A DNA stretch of 43,737 bases from NCBI GenBank assembly GCA_903970225.1, contig CAJCHR010000016.1:1-43737 (forward strand), read 5' to 3'. This document shows, in pieces, positions 7,972 to 17,230 of the stretch. The position numbers were made by a program, and so were the translations under genes. Each line of letters opens with the position of its first letter. The first letter of the stretch is position 1. This DNA is from Actinobacteria bacterium 21-64-8. GTDB taxonomy: Bacteria > Pseudomonadota > Alphaproteobacteria > Sphingomonadales > Sphingomonadaceae. The notes beneath the pieces were generated by a model. That model did no database searches. It was not told the DNA's origin and worked only from the letters and a program-made list of their open reading frames with translations.

Positions 7972-10254
7972 ATGAACTGGAGGATCCACGCGCGTAAAGT
8001 CGCTGCGTCAGCATTGCCGTGTGTCTTCGCGTCGCTCGCGGCAGGCTCGTCCTGGACAAACTCAGCCTACGCAGATGACGCCGCGACGCAGGCCGGTATC
8101 GTCGTCACAGCCACCAAACGCCCGACGCTCCTGTTGGACACCCCGATGAGCGTTACTGTCGTCGATACGAAGACGCTTGCCCAGACCCACGTTGATGAGT
8201 TCGCCGATATCGCGGCGCTGGTCCCGGGGTTGACCTACACGGACTCGGGACCGGGAAACAAACGCTACGCCTTGCGCGGGCTGCAATCGGCCGGCGAACC
8301 CGAGGTGGCATTGTACTATGACGAGGTGCCGGTGAGCGGGCTTCCGGGCGCTTCTCTCGACACCGGCGACAGCCAGCCCGATTTCAAGCTTGTGGACCTT
8401 CAGCGGGTCGAAGTCCTGCGCGGGCCGCAGGGCACGCTTTATGGCAACGGATCGATGGGCGGGGCGATCCGCATCATCTCGCACCGGCCCGACTTGCAGG
8501 GCATCTCAGGAGCTGCCGAAGGGTATGTGTCGGCGACAGATGGCGGCAATCCTTCTGGTGGTTTCGACGCGATGGCGAACATCCCGGTCGTGAAAGATCG
8601 CCTGGCGGTGCGGATCGTCGGCTACGTGCGCCGTGAAGGGGGCTGGATCGATGCGGTCGCCGATCCAGACATTGCGCTTCCGCAGCTGACCGATCGCAAC
8701 ACCAACTGGGAGCATACCGCCGGCGGGCGCGCTTCAGCGAGCTTTCAGGCGCTGCCCGGCTGGAACATCACTGGCATCGCCTATTATCAGCGGACCACCA
8801 CCGGTGCGGCTTCGGACATCTATCCCGCGTACGGAACTGCGTCCGACCCTTACGTGTCGAAGACCTATGTGCGCACGCCATGGCGCGAGCGCGCGCAGCT
8901 CTACAATCTGATCAGCACGACCGAGTTCGCGCACGCCACCCTGGTCGCGACCGGTTCGTACCAGCGCAGAGTACTAGACCGGACCACCGACACGACCCGC
9001 TTCCTGATCGGCCAGTTCGGCTGCACCGAACTCACCTGGGATCAGACGTGCCACGGGCCGCCGCTGGCGCCGGCGGCAGGCTACGCCCACGAAACAGTCA
9101 GCGCGTGGTCAGGAGAGGTCCGGCTCACGTCCAAAGACATCGGCCGGCTGGAATATACCGTCGGCGCGTTCCTGCAGCGCGCTACCACCACCCGCAAGAC
9201 GCAGGTCGCCTCGGTCGATGCCGGCGGAAACGTGGCGCACGATCCGGCCACAGGCACGACGCTCGGCCGGCTGTTCGAGCGGGACAACGTCGACACGTTC
9301 GACCAATACGCGCTATTCGGTGAAGCATCGTATCGGATCGTGCCGCGGATCAAGGCGACCGCCGGACTGCGCTACTTCAACTCCGATCGAACCGACCAGC
9401 AGGTTATCGTCCAGCAGTTCTTTCCTGGGCAACCCACCGGGCCCCAGCCTTTCCAGCAGTTTCGTCAGGGCAAGCTCTTCCAGAAATACCAGCTCTCCTA
9501 CTCCATCCCTTCCGAAGGTCTGATCTATCTGCAGGCCGCGCAGGGCTTCCGCTCCGGCGGACCCAATTTTCCCGGAGGCTTCGCGATCTCTGCCCCGCCT
9601 TACGGCGCGGATTCGGTCTGGGATTACGAATTCGGCGCGAAGTTCGACCTGGCGGACGGGAAGCTGCACGTCTCCGGCGCCGTGTTCCACATCGTCTGGA
9701 GCAACCTGCAGCAACTCGTGCCCACCGCGCTGTTCAGCTACATCGCCAACGCCGGTAGGGCGCAATCGGACGGCTTCGAGACCGAAGTGGCGTTTACGCC
9801 AAACGGGGCCTGGTCGGTCTCCGGCGGCGTGACCTACAACGACGCGCGTCTCGTTGGACCGCAGCCGGCCCAGATCGACCCCGCGCTGCAACTGCAAGCC
9901 GGCGACAAGCTCGCCAACGTGCCTGACTGGACCGCGCGCGGCAGCCTGGCATACGACTTCGCGCTTCCCGCAGGCTTCAAGGCGCTGGCCCGGCTTGACG
10001 GCGTGTACCAGTCTGGACGGGGTGACATCGTCTCCTTGCGCAACCCGGCCTTTTTCCGGATCGGCTCCTCCGCGCTCGCCAACCTGCACATCGAGCTCAC
10101 CCCGCCGCGGACGTGGTCGATCGGGCTCGACGTCGACAACCTGTTCGACAGCTTCGCGCCACAGTCAGCCAAGGCGCTCGATTCCAACCTGGTGATGACC
10201 GAAGCCGCTGCGCGCCCGCGCACGATCACCTTGCGGCTCGCCGCGGCCTTCTGA
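7972..10254 (+). CDS. TonB-dependent outer-membrane receptor
   Basis: This 760-residue receptor has a signal peptide ending near SAYA-DDA (about residue 35). A TonB-box-like strand follows (GIVVTATKRP), then the plug domain (about 50-165, with PMSVTVVDTKTL, YALRGLQSAGEPEVALYYDEVPV, LQRVEVLRGPQGTLYGNGSMGGAIRII), and a 22-strand-type barrel ending in AAF. Such proteins import siderophores, vitamins or oligosaccharides and, in sphingomonads, aromatic compounds across the outer membrane using TonB/ExbBD. ATG 7972 has GGAG at 7961-7964, and the open frame upstream lacks a signal peptide. It is divergent from AraC and meets the STAND regulator tail to tail. The substrate is not evident; the long barrel without a TPR or secretin domain does not specify it. 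Confidence 0.93.
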   Translation: MNWRIHARKVAASALPCVFASLAAGSSWTNSAYADDAATQAGIVVTATKRPTLLLDTPMSVTVVDTKTLAQTHVDEFADIAALVPGLTYTDSGPGNKRYALRGLQSAGEPEVALYYDEVPVSGLPGASLDTGDSQPDFKLVDLQRVEVLRGPQGTLYGNGSMGGAIRIISHRPDLQGISGAAEGYVSATDGGNPSGGFDAMANIPVVKDRLAVRIVGYVRREGGWIDAVADPDIALPQLTDRNTNWEHTAGGRASASFQALPGWNITGIAYYQRTTTGAASDIYPAYGTASDPYVSKTYVRTPWRERAQLYNLISTTEFAHATLVATGSYQRRVLDRTTDTTRFLIGQFGCTELTWDQTCHGPPLAPAAGYAHETVSAWSGEVRLTSKDIGRLEYTVGAFLQRATTTRKTQVASVDAGGNVAHDPATGTTLGRLFERDNVDTFDQYALFGEASYRIVPRIKATAGLRYFNSDRTDQQVIVQQFFPGQPTGPQPFQQFRQGKLFQKYQLSYSIPSEGLIYLQAAQGFRSGGPNFPGGFAISAPPYGADSVWDYEFGAKFDLADGKLHVSGAVFHIVWSNLQQLVPTALFSYIANAGRAQSDGFETEVAFTPNGAWSVSGGVTYNDARLVGPQPAQIDPALQLQAGDKLANVPDWTARGSLAYDFALPAGFKALARLDGVYQSGRGDIVSLRNPAFFRIGSSALANLHIELTPPRTWSIGLDVDNLFDSFAPQSAKALDSNLVMTEAAARPRTITLRLAAAF

Positions 10255-13131
10255 TCAGGATCGCCGCTGACCAGCGCGGCGTGCGGGGATCCGCGCAGGT
10301 GCCGCCTTGCGGGTGCCTTTGAGGTTGGCCAGCAAATGAGCGGCGATTTGCAGGTCCGCCGTCTCGAAGCCCTCGGTGAACTGGTCATAGACCGAGCCCA
10401 GCAGTTTGTGCGCCTCGAGCCTGCGACCTTCCCTTGCCCACTGACGGGCGAGGCTCGTCGCGGCGCGCAGCTCCCAAGAGAGCGCTCCCTGCGCCTGCGC
10501 CTCGGCGATCGCGCTCTCGAACAGGCGCGAAGCCTGCTCGGTCTTGCTTGGATCGCTCGCAAGCAGCCCTTCGCCCGCGACGCGCAGCATCTCGGGATTG
10601 CTCCATCCGCACTGATGCTCCTGCGCGCGAGCGGCGAGGTCCGGCGTCATGAAATGACTGTCGATCGTCACCAGCAATTCGAGATGCATCGGACTTATCG
10701 TCCGCACCGCGGCGTTGCTGCGATAGGCGAAGCCGGTGCTCTCCTCGCCATCGCGGCGGGCAAGGATATCAGCGAAACCCTCACCCATCACGAACCACCG
10801 GTCGAGCGTGTAACGCCTGCCAGCCTCGAGCAGATCGGCCGTGTAGCCGCGCGCGGCGGGCAGGTTGCCGGTCCAGAACGCGATCGGGCACGCGGCAACA
10901 GCCAGCGCGAAGCAGATCGAGAACGGTCCATCTTCGTGCGCCATGCTCACCGCTTCGTCCATCAGTGCGACGGCCTGGATCGGCTTGCCGCGCAGCCAGA
11001 GGATTCGGGCGTGAAGCATGCGCATAGAGACGCGGCGGTTGATCGGGGCGTTCGCATAGCTCAGCGGGATCGCCCGCGCAGGATGGCGCATGACACGATC
11101 GGCGAGGTGCCAAGCGCGCTCGTGGTCGCCCGCCCAGTGGAGCGCCTGCGCTTCGACCCGCTCTGCCAGCAACACCGCCAGCGGATCCTCGGCCTCGCGC
11201 GCGTTCTGGCTCATCAGCGCCGCAATCCGCATCGATCCCACGTTGTCGCCCTGCTCGATCCGGTAGATTGCGCGCGATTGCAGCAATTCGATCTTGTGCT
11301 TGGGATGCGGCATGCGGTCGGTGAGGGCTTCGGCCTGGTCGAACAGCGCATCGGTGCTTGCGCGGTCCATCGAGCAGTTGAGATGGAGCACCGTGCGCAC
11401 CGCGCTCAGGCGTAGCTCTGCGAGCAGGTTCGGCGGGTCCAGCGTGCGCAGCAACTCGAGCGCGAGCCCGGCGCGGCGGTTGAATTCGTCGATCAGGCAG
11501 AGCTGGAATCCGAACGGCAGCGACGCGATGGTCAGCGCCGCGCCGATCTCGACGTCGCCATCGGGTCCGAACGCCCATTCGAGCGCCGCACGGATATCGT
11601 CGATCGTGTAGCCGAACTCCTCGACCCATTCGGCGCGGCTCAGCGTATCCCAGCGCGCCTCCGCGGCTGCCATCAGATCGCGGTGGTGCTGCGCATGCCG
11701 TCGGGCGAGACTGGCGTCCTGGCCGGTCGCGGCGGCCTTCTCCCGGGCATAGGCCCCCGTGACCCGCAGCAGCCTGTAGAGCATCGCTGGTCCGCTCGGA
11801 TCAGTCGCGACGAGCGACTTCGCGGTCAGCGAGGCGACCGCATCGAGCACTTGCTCCACCGCGACGCCTTGCCCCGACGCGACCGCGGCCGCCGACTCGA
11901 GCGTGAACGAGCCGCGGAAGATCGAGAAGCGCTCGAGCACCCGCTTCTCGACCTCCGAAAGGAGTTCATAAGACCAGTCCAGCGCGCCCATGATCGACTG
12001 CTGGCGCGTTTGCACCGAGCGGCTGCGCCGTGCGATCAGCATCATCCGGTCGTTGAGAGCGGTGGCCAGGCCCCGGAGGCCGAACAGGTCTACCCGGGCC
12101 GCGGCCAGTTCGATTGCGAGCGGCAGACCATCGAGACGCCGGCAGATCTCGACGACGGATGCCGCCTCCACCTCGCCGAATGTGATCGTTTCCGAGCTGT
12201 TCATGGCGCGCTCCATGAACAGCTGCACGGCGGGATAAGTCATCGCTTCGGACGGCGTCAGCTCCAGCCCTTCCTCGGGCATGTCGAGCGGACCAAGCCG
12301 GAACACCCACTCGTCTTGCGCCAGCAGCGGTTCGCGACTGGTCGTCAGGAAGCGCACCTGTTCGGATGCGAACAAGATCGTCTCAACCAAAGCGGCCACC
12401 GCGCTGACGACGTGCTCGCAATTGTCGAGGACGATCAGAACCTGCCGGTCGCTCAGGAACGCGCTGAGGCTGCCGAGCGGATCACCGGTCGTGACGGATA
12501 CGCCGAGTGCGGTCGCGACAGCAGCCGGAACCAGTTCGGCCCCTTCGATGGCGGATAGCTCGACGAAGTAGACCCCATCGGAGCCGAGCGCGCCGCACTG
12601 TTCGCTCATCGCCAACGCGACGGTACTCTTGCCCACGCCTGCGGGTCCGACAACGCTGACCAGCCGGCGCGCCTGCAGCTTGACCAGCAGGCCTTCGACG
12701 ACGACGTCGCGCCCGACGATGCGGCTGAGTCCCTTGGAGAGAAACGCATTGCTGCGGCCTTCCCGCGGCGGGTCGATGCGGGTCACGGTGACCGAGCGCT
12801 CGACCGGGAGGCTGAACAGATAGCCGTGGCCGGAGACGTTGACGATGTAGTGCGCGCCGCCCTGGCCATCCCCCAGGACCTTGCGGATGGCCGCGATATG
12901 GACACGAAGGTTGGTCTCATCGACCATCGCATGAGGCCAGACGAGGCTCAGCAGCTCGCGTTTGGTCACCACTTCGCCTGCGCGCTCAACGAGCGCGATC
13001 AGCAATTCCATTGCCCGGCCACCGAGACGGACCTGCCGCCCATTCTCGATCAGGATCCGCCGCGAAGGGAACAGCTGGAACGGCCCGAAGACGAGCGCGT
13101 CACCATCTGTCCTTGCGCCGGCTTCCGACAC
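10255..13131 (-). CDS. OmpR-type winged-helix / STAND ATPase transcriptional regulator
   Basis: This large regulator (958 residues) has three parts. Residues about 12-108 form an OmpR/PhoB-type winged helix (LLIALVERAGEVVTKRELLSLVWPH...IAAIRKVLGD...IVNVSGHGYLF). Residues about 135-430 form a STAND/NB-ARC-like ATPase with Walker A GPAGVGKST (162-170) and Walker B VLIVLDNCEH (231-240), plus a GLPLAIELAAARV block. The remainder is a helical TPR-like repeat region to the C-terminus. The family acts as inducer-activated switch proteins related to AfsR/MalT-type activators. The GTG start at 13131 is preceded by GGGGGA. Its stop meets the receptor stop with no gap (TGATCA). It is upstream-adjacent to the MFS gene, so it may govern the transport block. 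Targets are inferred only. Confidence 0.9.
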   Translation of the reverse strand: MSEAGARTDGDALVFGPFQLFPSRRILIENGRQVRLGGRAMELLIALVERAGEVVTKRELLSLVWPHAMVDETNLRVHIAAIRKVLGDGQGGAHYIVNVSGHGYLFSLPVERSVTVTRIDPPREGRSNAFLSKGLSRIVGRDVVVEGLLVKLQARRLVSVVGPAGVGKSTVALAMSEQCGALGSDGVYFVELSAIEGAELVPAAVATALGVSVTTGDPLGSLSAFLSDRQVLIVLDNCEHVVSAVAALVETILFASEQVRFLTTSREPLLAQDEWVFRLGPLDMPEEGLELTPSEAMTYPAVQLFMERAMNSSETITFGEVEAASVVEICRRLDGLPLAIELAAARVDLFGLRGLATALNDRMMLIARRSRSVQTRQQSIMGALDWSYELLSEVEKRVLERFSIFRGSFTLESAAAVASGQGVAVEQVLDAVASLTAKSLVATDPSGPAMLYRLLRVTGAYAREKAAATGQDASLARRHAQHHRDLMAAAEARWDTLSRAEWVEEFGYTIDDIRAALEWAFGPDGDVEIGAALTIASLPFGFQLCLIDEFNRRAGLALELLRTLDPPNLLAELRLSAVRTVLHLNCSMDRASTDALFDQAEALTDRMPHPKHKIELLQSRAIYRIEQGDNVGSMRIAALMSQNAREAEDPLAVLLAERVEAQALHWAGDHERAWHLADRVMRHPARAIPLSYANAPINRRVSMRMLHARILWLRGKPIQAVALMDEAVSMAHEDGPFSICFALAVAACPIAFWTGNLPAARGYTADLLEAGRRYTLDRWFVMGEGFADILARRDGEESTGFAYRSNAAVRTISPMHLELLVTIDSHFMTPDLAARAQEHQCGWSNPEMLRVAGEGLLASDPSKTEQASRLFESAIAEAQAQGALSWELRAATSLARQWAREGRRLEAHKLLGSVYDQFTEGFETADLQIAAHLLANLKGTRKAAPARIPARRAGQRRS

Positions 13132-13262
13132 TGCTTTCCCCCGAGCAGCTGACGCTGCCTTCGAATACGACCGTCTTACTTATCCTTAACCCGAATATGC
13201 GGTGGGAGGGAAACCGAATTTCGAACCGGGCGGAGCAAAATCTCGGTCGCGGCACGGCACGG

Positions 13263-14573
13263 TCACGCCTTCGGTGCGAGGCGGCTCTGCGATGCCATCA
13301 GTGCGATGGCGCAGATAAGCGTCAGCGCGATGACCGCCATGACCCACGGCTCGCGCCCGGCCTGCACCAGCGGCAGCAGGATCAGCGGTGCGGCAGCGGC
13401 GCCGATGCGGTTGAACGACCAGGCGAGGGTCACCGCCTTCGAGCGGCCGGCGGCGGGGAATTGCTCTGCGCCGTAGACCATCATCGTCGGGATCGTGAGC
13501 GACGTGAACAGACCGTAGCCCACGAGCGCGACAGCAAGGCCGAGCGAAACCGAGCTCGACGCGAACAGCCCCAGCAGCAGGAGCATTCCGCCATTGTACG
13601 CGATGAGAGCGAGCCGGCGATCGATGCGATCGATGAGGAGCGCGCTCAGCAGTGTCCCGATCGGAGGCCCACACGAAGCCAAGGCGATGTAGAGCAGCGC
13701 TCCGGATAGATCAAAGCCGCGCGTGATAAGGATCGGGCCGGTTACCAGCGGAAACGATACGGTGGCCCAAGGGGTCAGGAAGAACAACAGCGAGACCACC
13801 GCGAACCGCCATCGAAAGGAAGGCTCCGCGTGTAGCCACCGATCTTTGCGTTCGACCGGGGCTGCCGGTTGCGTTCGGAACAATTCCGGCGATCGTTCGA
13901 AGCGGCGCCTGACCGCGTGCGCCTCGGACGGACGGCCACGTGACGCCAGCCAGCGCGGCGCCTCGGGGAGCCACAGGAAGCCGAGCGCGGTCATGGTTGC
14001 CACTATGGATCCCCCCACGAACGCCCATTGCCAACCATCCAGGCCCATCGGCTTTGCGAAGGATAGTGCCCGCACCGCCCAGATCACCGCGGGCGGGGCA
14101 AGCCCTGCCACTGCGCAGACCAGCGTGACGAGCGAGGATTGGCGCCCGAGCGGCGCGATATTGGTGAGGTATGCGACCATGAGCGGCAGGTACGCGCCCA
14201 GCGCCACTCCCGATGCCAGACGCACCAGCGCCAGAAGCTCGGGGGTCCGGCTGAAGCCTGCGAGCAGCGACGTCGCTCCAAGCAGCGCCGTCGCCGCGCT
14301 CAGCGCTCGCGATGGACCCATTCGATCCGCGACGATGCCCATCACCGGCGTCCCGAAAATCGCGCCGACATACACCGAGCCGACCAGCCACCCAAGCTGA
14401 CCGTGCGACAGATTGTGCGGGGGCGCGGCGAAGACCGCCGACAGCACCCCGCCCATTGCCAGTTCGCTCAGATCGATTGCAAGGCCCAGTGCGCAAATGA
14501 GGCCAATCACAAGGTGCAGCCGCCTTGGCGCGGCGCACGTCTCCCCGGGTTCGCTGGCTTCGATCAAAGACAT
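13263..14573 (-). CDS. MFS transporter (aromatic acid/sugar-type, 12 TM)
   Basis: This complete 436-residue major facilitator has a short cytoplasmic N-terminus followed by twelve hydrophobic segments. Motif A-like GIVADRMGPSRALSAAT occurs between helices 2 and 3 and LLIDRIDRRLALIAY between 8 and 9. The loop after helix 6 carries WLPEAPRWLASRGR, characteristic of the sugar/aromatic-acid:H+ symporter group (AAHS-like). It probably imports an organic acid into the cytoplasm, but the ligand cannot be fixed. ATG 14573 has GGAAAG upstream. The gene lies 131 nt downstream of the start of the STAND regulator, on the same strand, and is divergent from the EthD-like gene. A 31-nt element in its promoter region is shared with the TonB receptor. 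Confidence 0.9.
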   Translation of the reverse strand: MSLIEASEPGETCAAPRRLHLVIGLICALGLAIDLSELAMGGVLSAVFAAPPHNLSHGQLGWLVGSVYVGAIFGTPVMGIVADRMGPSRALSAATALLGATSLLAGFSRTPELLALVRLASGVALGAYLPLMVAYLTNIAPLGRQSSLVTLVCAVAGLAPPAVIWAVRALSFAKPMGLDGWQWAFVGGSIVATMTALGFLWLPEAPRWLASRGRPSEAHAVRRRFERSPELFRTQPAAPVERKDRWLHAEPSFRWRFAVVSLLFFLTPWATVSFPLVTGPILITRGFDLSGALLYIALASCGPPIGTLLSALLIDRIDRRLALIAYNGGMLLLLGLFASSSVSLGLAVALVGYGLFTSLTIPTMMVYGAEQFPAAGRSKAVTLAWSFNRIGAAAAPLILLPLVQAGREPWVMAVIALTLICAIALMASQSRLAPKA

Positions 14574-14652
14574 CGCTTTCCCGCGTGGCGGAGCGCGGCT
14601 CGTGGCCCCACCCTGGCGTACACTTGCTCGGACTGCTTGCCTGCATGGTCCG

Positions 14653-14683
14653 GGCGCGATTTACGGGATTTACAAACCACAAC
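14653..14683 (-). promoter_or_regulatory. 31-nt element, copy B, between MFS and EthD-like genes
   Basis: On the minus strand it begins GTTGTGGTTTGTAAAT and continues CCCGTAAATCGCGCC, with the 7-nt direct repeat GTAAATC. It matches copy A (7889-7919) at 23 of 31 positions. It starts 79 nt upstream of the MFS start codon and lies about 147 nt before the EthD-like start, so it could serve either. A role as activator or repressor site is inferred. Confidence 0.4.
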
Positions 14684-14830
14684 CCTCGCTGAGCCCCAAC
14701 CATCCGACACTCAAAATGGGCAGATCATTCAAACGGCATAGGAACCACCAAGCCAGCGTGCGTGCCATGAACCAGGAAGAACCGTGGTGCGATCGATCCG
14801 CGCCGCTGGGATGACAATCGGGAACACGTC

Positions 14831-15730
14831 GTGAGCACGTCTATCGAAACGCCCGATTACGGGGAACGCGACAAGCGAATCGCGTGCCAGACGTACTCCG
14901 CCATCCGGCGCATCGAGCACCTCGATCCCGAACTGTTCGGGCATTACTGGCGAGACGTGCATGGCCCGCTCTGTGCGCGTCTGCCTGCGCTCGGCTTCTA
15001 CGTGCAGCATCACTTCGCGCGCCTTCACCCGGCCAACCTGTGGCCGCTCGCGGAAGACGTGAAACCGATGGGCGTCGTGCTGGACGGTGCAGTCGAAATC
15101 GGTTTTGCCGGCGCCCAGGACCAGGCCGCATTCGCCGCCGCCAGCCCAATCCTGTTCGGCGACGAGATCAACCTATTCGCGCACGACCTCGCCTATAACC
15201 TGCCGAGAGGCTCGAAGACGTACGTCGACCGGCAGGCCGATGGCGCGCCCAACGGCCCCGACAAGCTTCACCGGCTCCATCTCCACTTCAGCGGCGACAC
15301 CGACAATGGTCTTACCAAATGGGCCCAGGGCATGGCCGAGCATCTCGCCTCGGCCGAAGCCGTGCACAAACTTCGGCTCCACTTGCCCGAGCCTTACGAC
15401 AACGACCGCCCATCCCCGCCTTCGCCGGGCGTTGATCACCATGCCGAGGACAAGCGCATCCGGGTGGCCGTGTTCGAGATCGGCTTCGAGACCGCCCTCG
15501 CCGCGCGCCGCTATTTTGATACCGATCATTTCAGGGCTACGCTGGACGGACAAGCCGTCCACGTCCAGCACCTCGGCGCCTTCCTTGTCTCCGGCGTCTA
15601 TACTTTCGTGCGCGACGGGCGCCCGACGCTGGCGGGGCTGCGCGGCAGCCGGCAGGCGGAGATCATCGAACGCATGGGCGCGCTGACCCAGACCGAACCC
15701 GAGGTCTCGCGCCTGTTCGTACCGTCCTGA
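14831..15730 (+). CDS. EthD-like domain protein
   Basis: This soluble 299-residue protein has an N-terminal half reading IRRIEHLDPELFGHYWRDVHGPLCARLPALGFYVQHHF. That pattern, an F-x-x-Y/H-W-x-x-V/T-H-G-P-L block, defines EthD-like dimeric alpha+beta barrel proteins. The second half (RVAVFEIGFETALAARRYFDTDHFRATLDGQAVHVQHLGAF) may be a degenerate second barrel repeat. EthD-type proteins accompany P450 or dehydrogenase degradation systems and can be dehydratases or accessory proteins; the reaction here is unknown. The GTG start at 14831 has GGGA about 8 nt upstream, while an upstream ATG at 14812 is out of frame and stops at once. It is divergent from the MFS gene and convergent with the S41 peptidase. 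Confidence 0.72.
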   Translation: MSTSIETPDYGERDKRIACQTYSAIRRIEHLDPELFGHYWRDVHGPLCARLPALGFYVQHHFARLHPANLWPLAEDVKPMGVVLDGAVEIGFAGAQDQAAFAAASPILFGDEINLFAHDLAYNLPRGSKTYVDRQADGAPNGPDKLHRLHLHFSGDTDNGLTKWAQGMAEHLASAEAVHKLRLHLPEPYDNDRPSPPSPGVDHHAEDKRIRVAVFEIGFETALAARRYFDTDHFRATLDGQAVHVQHLGAFLVSGVYTFVRDGRPTLAGLRGSRQAEIIERMGALTQTEPEVSRLFVPS

Positions 15731-15740
15731 AGCCGTTCGA

Positions 15741-17201
15741 TCATTGCGGGCGGAAATTCTTGATGCCGTCTGCAGGCAAGACGGTTTGAACGATCCAACT
15801 CCTAATCGCGCTGGTGTCGGTAATGTCGCCGTTGAACATGATGTCGGGCCTGACGGGGGCATTGTCACCTCTGTCGCGGCCATCGCGGGTCATGACAGGT
15901 ACGCTCAGCGTTGCATTTCCGCTTGGAAGCGGCGTCGATATTGGCGTGCCCGTGCGGCTGTCCACGAAGGTCTCGAGCCCGATAAGGCGCACGCCTGGCA
16001 TCAGCCTCATCTCGTCTGCGAAGGCGATGCAGGAGCTGGCGCAACCGTAGTCGGTAAGGACATATACCTTGCCAGTGACCGGGTTGGCGGGCGGCTTGGG
16101 AGATCTTCGAGGTGGTTGATGATGGGGTACGCGATAGACCGGACGGCCAGCAGCGATCGCCTTCGCTATGCCTTCGGACACCCGGGTGTCCTCATTGATC
16201 CGATCGGCGGCGGTGTCGGGAGGCATGCCGATGTCATTGCCACCCCCCGGGGAGCTTAAATACGTCGAAATCTCGGGCGTCGCGCGAAAGACAGGGAAAA
16301 TGGCTAGCCGCGCCCTCGCATAATACGCGGTGTATTCATCGCCATAGAGTGCACGAAGAAAAGCCATGAACCAGTTGTAGGGGCCGCCAGGGTTTCCCCT
16401 GACATCGATAACGATGACGCGCTTATCTCTAAGGTCTGCCGCCTTCGCGATGGTCGCGCGGAATTGATCGGCTTCGGATGTACCGAATGTTTGGAAGATC
16501 CCCACCCGCACCCACGCGCCGTCAGGTCCAAACGGGGTGATACTGGTCTCTCGCTGGGTCGTCCGACCCAGGGCCGCAGCAATCGGAAGCAGGCGGGTTG
16601 CCGGTGCGGGCCGCCAATCGAGCGAGACACTTCGGCCGCCGATCGTGCAGCGAACGGGTCGGGCCAGAAATGGGTTCCGCTCGACCAAGAAGAGCGCCCG
16701 TGCGGCCGACGCTTTGGTCGAATCAAGGCCCCAGTGGCCCCCCGAGTAGAGCGCGCCCTGATGGACCCACACTTCGGTCGGGTTGCCATCGCAGCCCGTC
16801 ACTTCCTCTCCGTTCGTCACTTGGCCATCGTTCGAGGCCGCTGCGACAGCGTAACGTCCGCCGCGATAAGCCAGCAGGAAGCCCGGCCACGTGAGGTCGG
16901 CCGGCAAGAGGTTAAACCTCAAATGCACGTGCTCGTCGTCAATGCTGTTGACGAAACGAGAGAGCGCCGCCTTGTAGCCGGCGAAGTCCTTGATCCGGGC
17001 TATTTGATCCTCAGCAGTGGCACGGGCTTGGTCCAGCCGCTCGATAGCCTGCTTGGGCGCAGGATAAACGATGCTGATATACTGGGCGCGGATATAGCCG
17101 TCCGTGAAGCGCAGATCCTGGATGGCAGTCTCCTGCCAGACGTTTTGGGCATACGCACGAGGCGCTAATACGAACAGCAGCCCAACAAGGAGCGCCTTCA
17201 T
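15741..17201 (-). CDS. Exported S41-family (tail-specific-like) peptidase
   Basis: The 486-residue protein starts with a signal peptide (MKALLVGLLFVLAPRAYAQ, cleavage near residue 18). The S41 fold is seen in GAWVRVGIFQTFGTSEADQFRATI (about 228-251), VIVIDVRGNPGGPYNWFM (about 262-279) and the nucleophile strand VYVLTDYGCASSCIAFADEM (about 379-398, Ser389 or Ser390). VRLIGLETFVDSRTGTPI follows. Family members cleave near C-termini or degrade peptides in the periplasm using a Ser/Lys dyad; this one has no obvious PDZ domain. ATG 17201 was chosen because the signal peptide begins there; the upstream frame overlaps the previous gene. It lies 29 nt downstream of the retropepsin-like gene and is probably co-transcribed. 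A processing partnership is inferred only. Confidence 0.87.
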   Translation of the reverse strand: MKALLVGLLFVLAPRAYAQNVWQETAIQDLRFTDGYIRAQYISIVYPAPKQAIERLDQARATAEDQIARIKDFAGYKAALSRFVNSIDDEHVHLRFNLLPADLTWPGFLLAYRGGRYAVAAASNDGQVTNGEEVTGCDGNPTEVWVHQGALYSGGHWGLDSTKASAARALFLVERNPFLARPVRCTIGGRSVSLDWRPAPATRLLPIAAALGRTTQRETSITPFGPDGAWVRVGIFQTFGTSEADQFRATIAKAADLRDKRVIVIDVRGNPGGPYNWFMAFLRALYGDEYTAYYARARLAIFPVFRATPEISTYLSSPGGGNDIGMPPDTAADRINEDTRVSEGIAKAIAAGRPVYRVPHHQPPRRSPKPPANPVTGKVYVLTDYGCASSCIAFADEMRLMPGVRLIGLETFVDSRTGTPISTPLPSGNATLSVPVMTRDGRDRGDNAPVRPDIMFNGDITDTSAIRSWIVQTVLPADGIKNFRPQ

Positions 17202-17230
17202 CGAAATTGCTGGTGCACGGGCGCCCGGGA

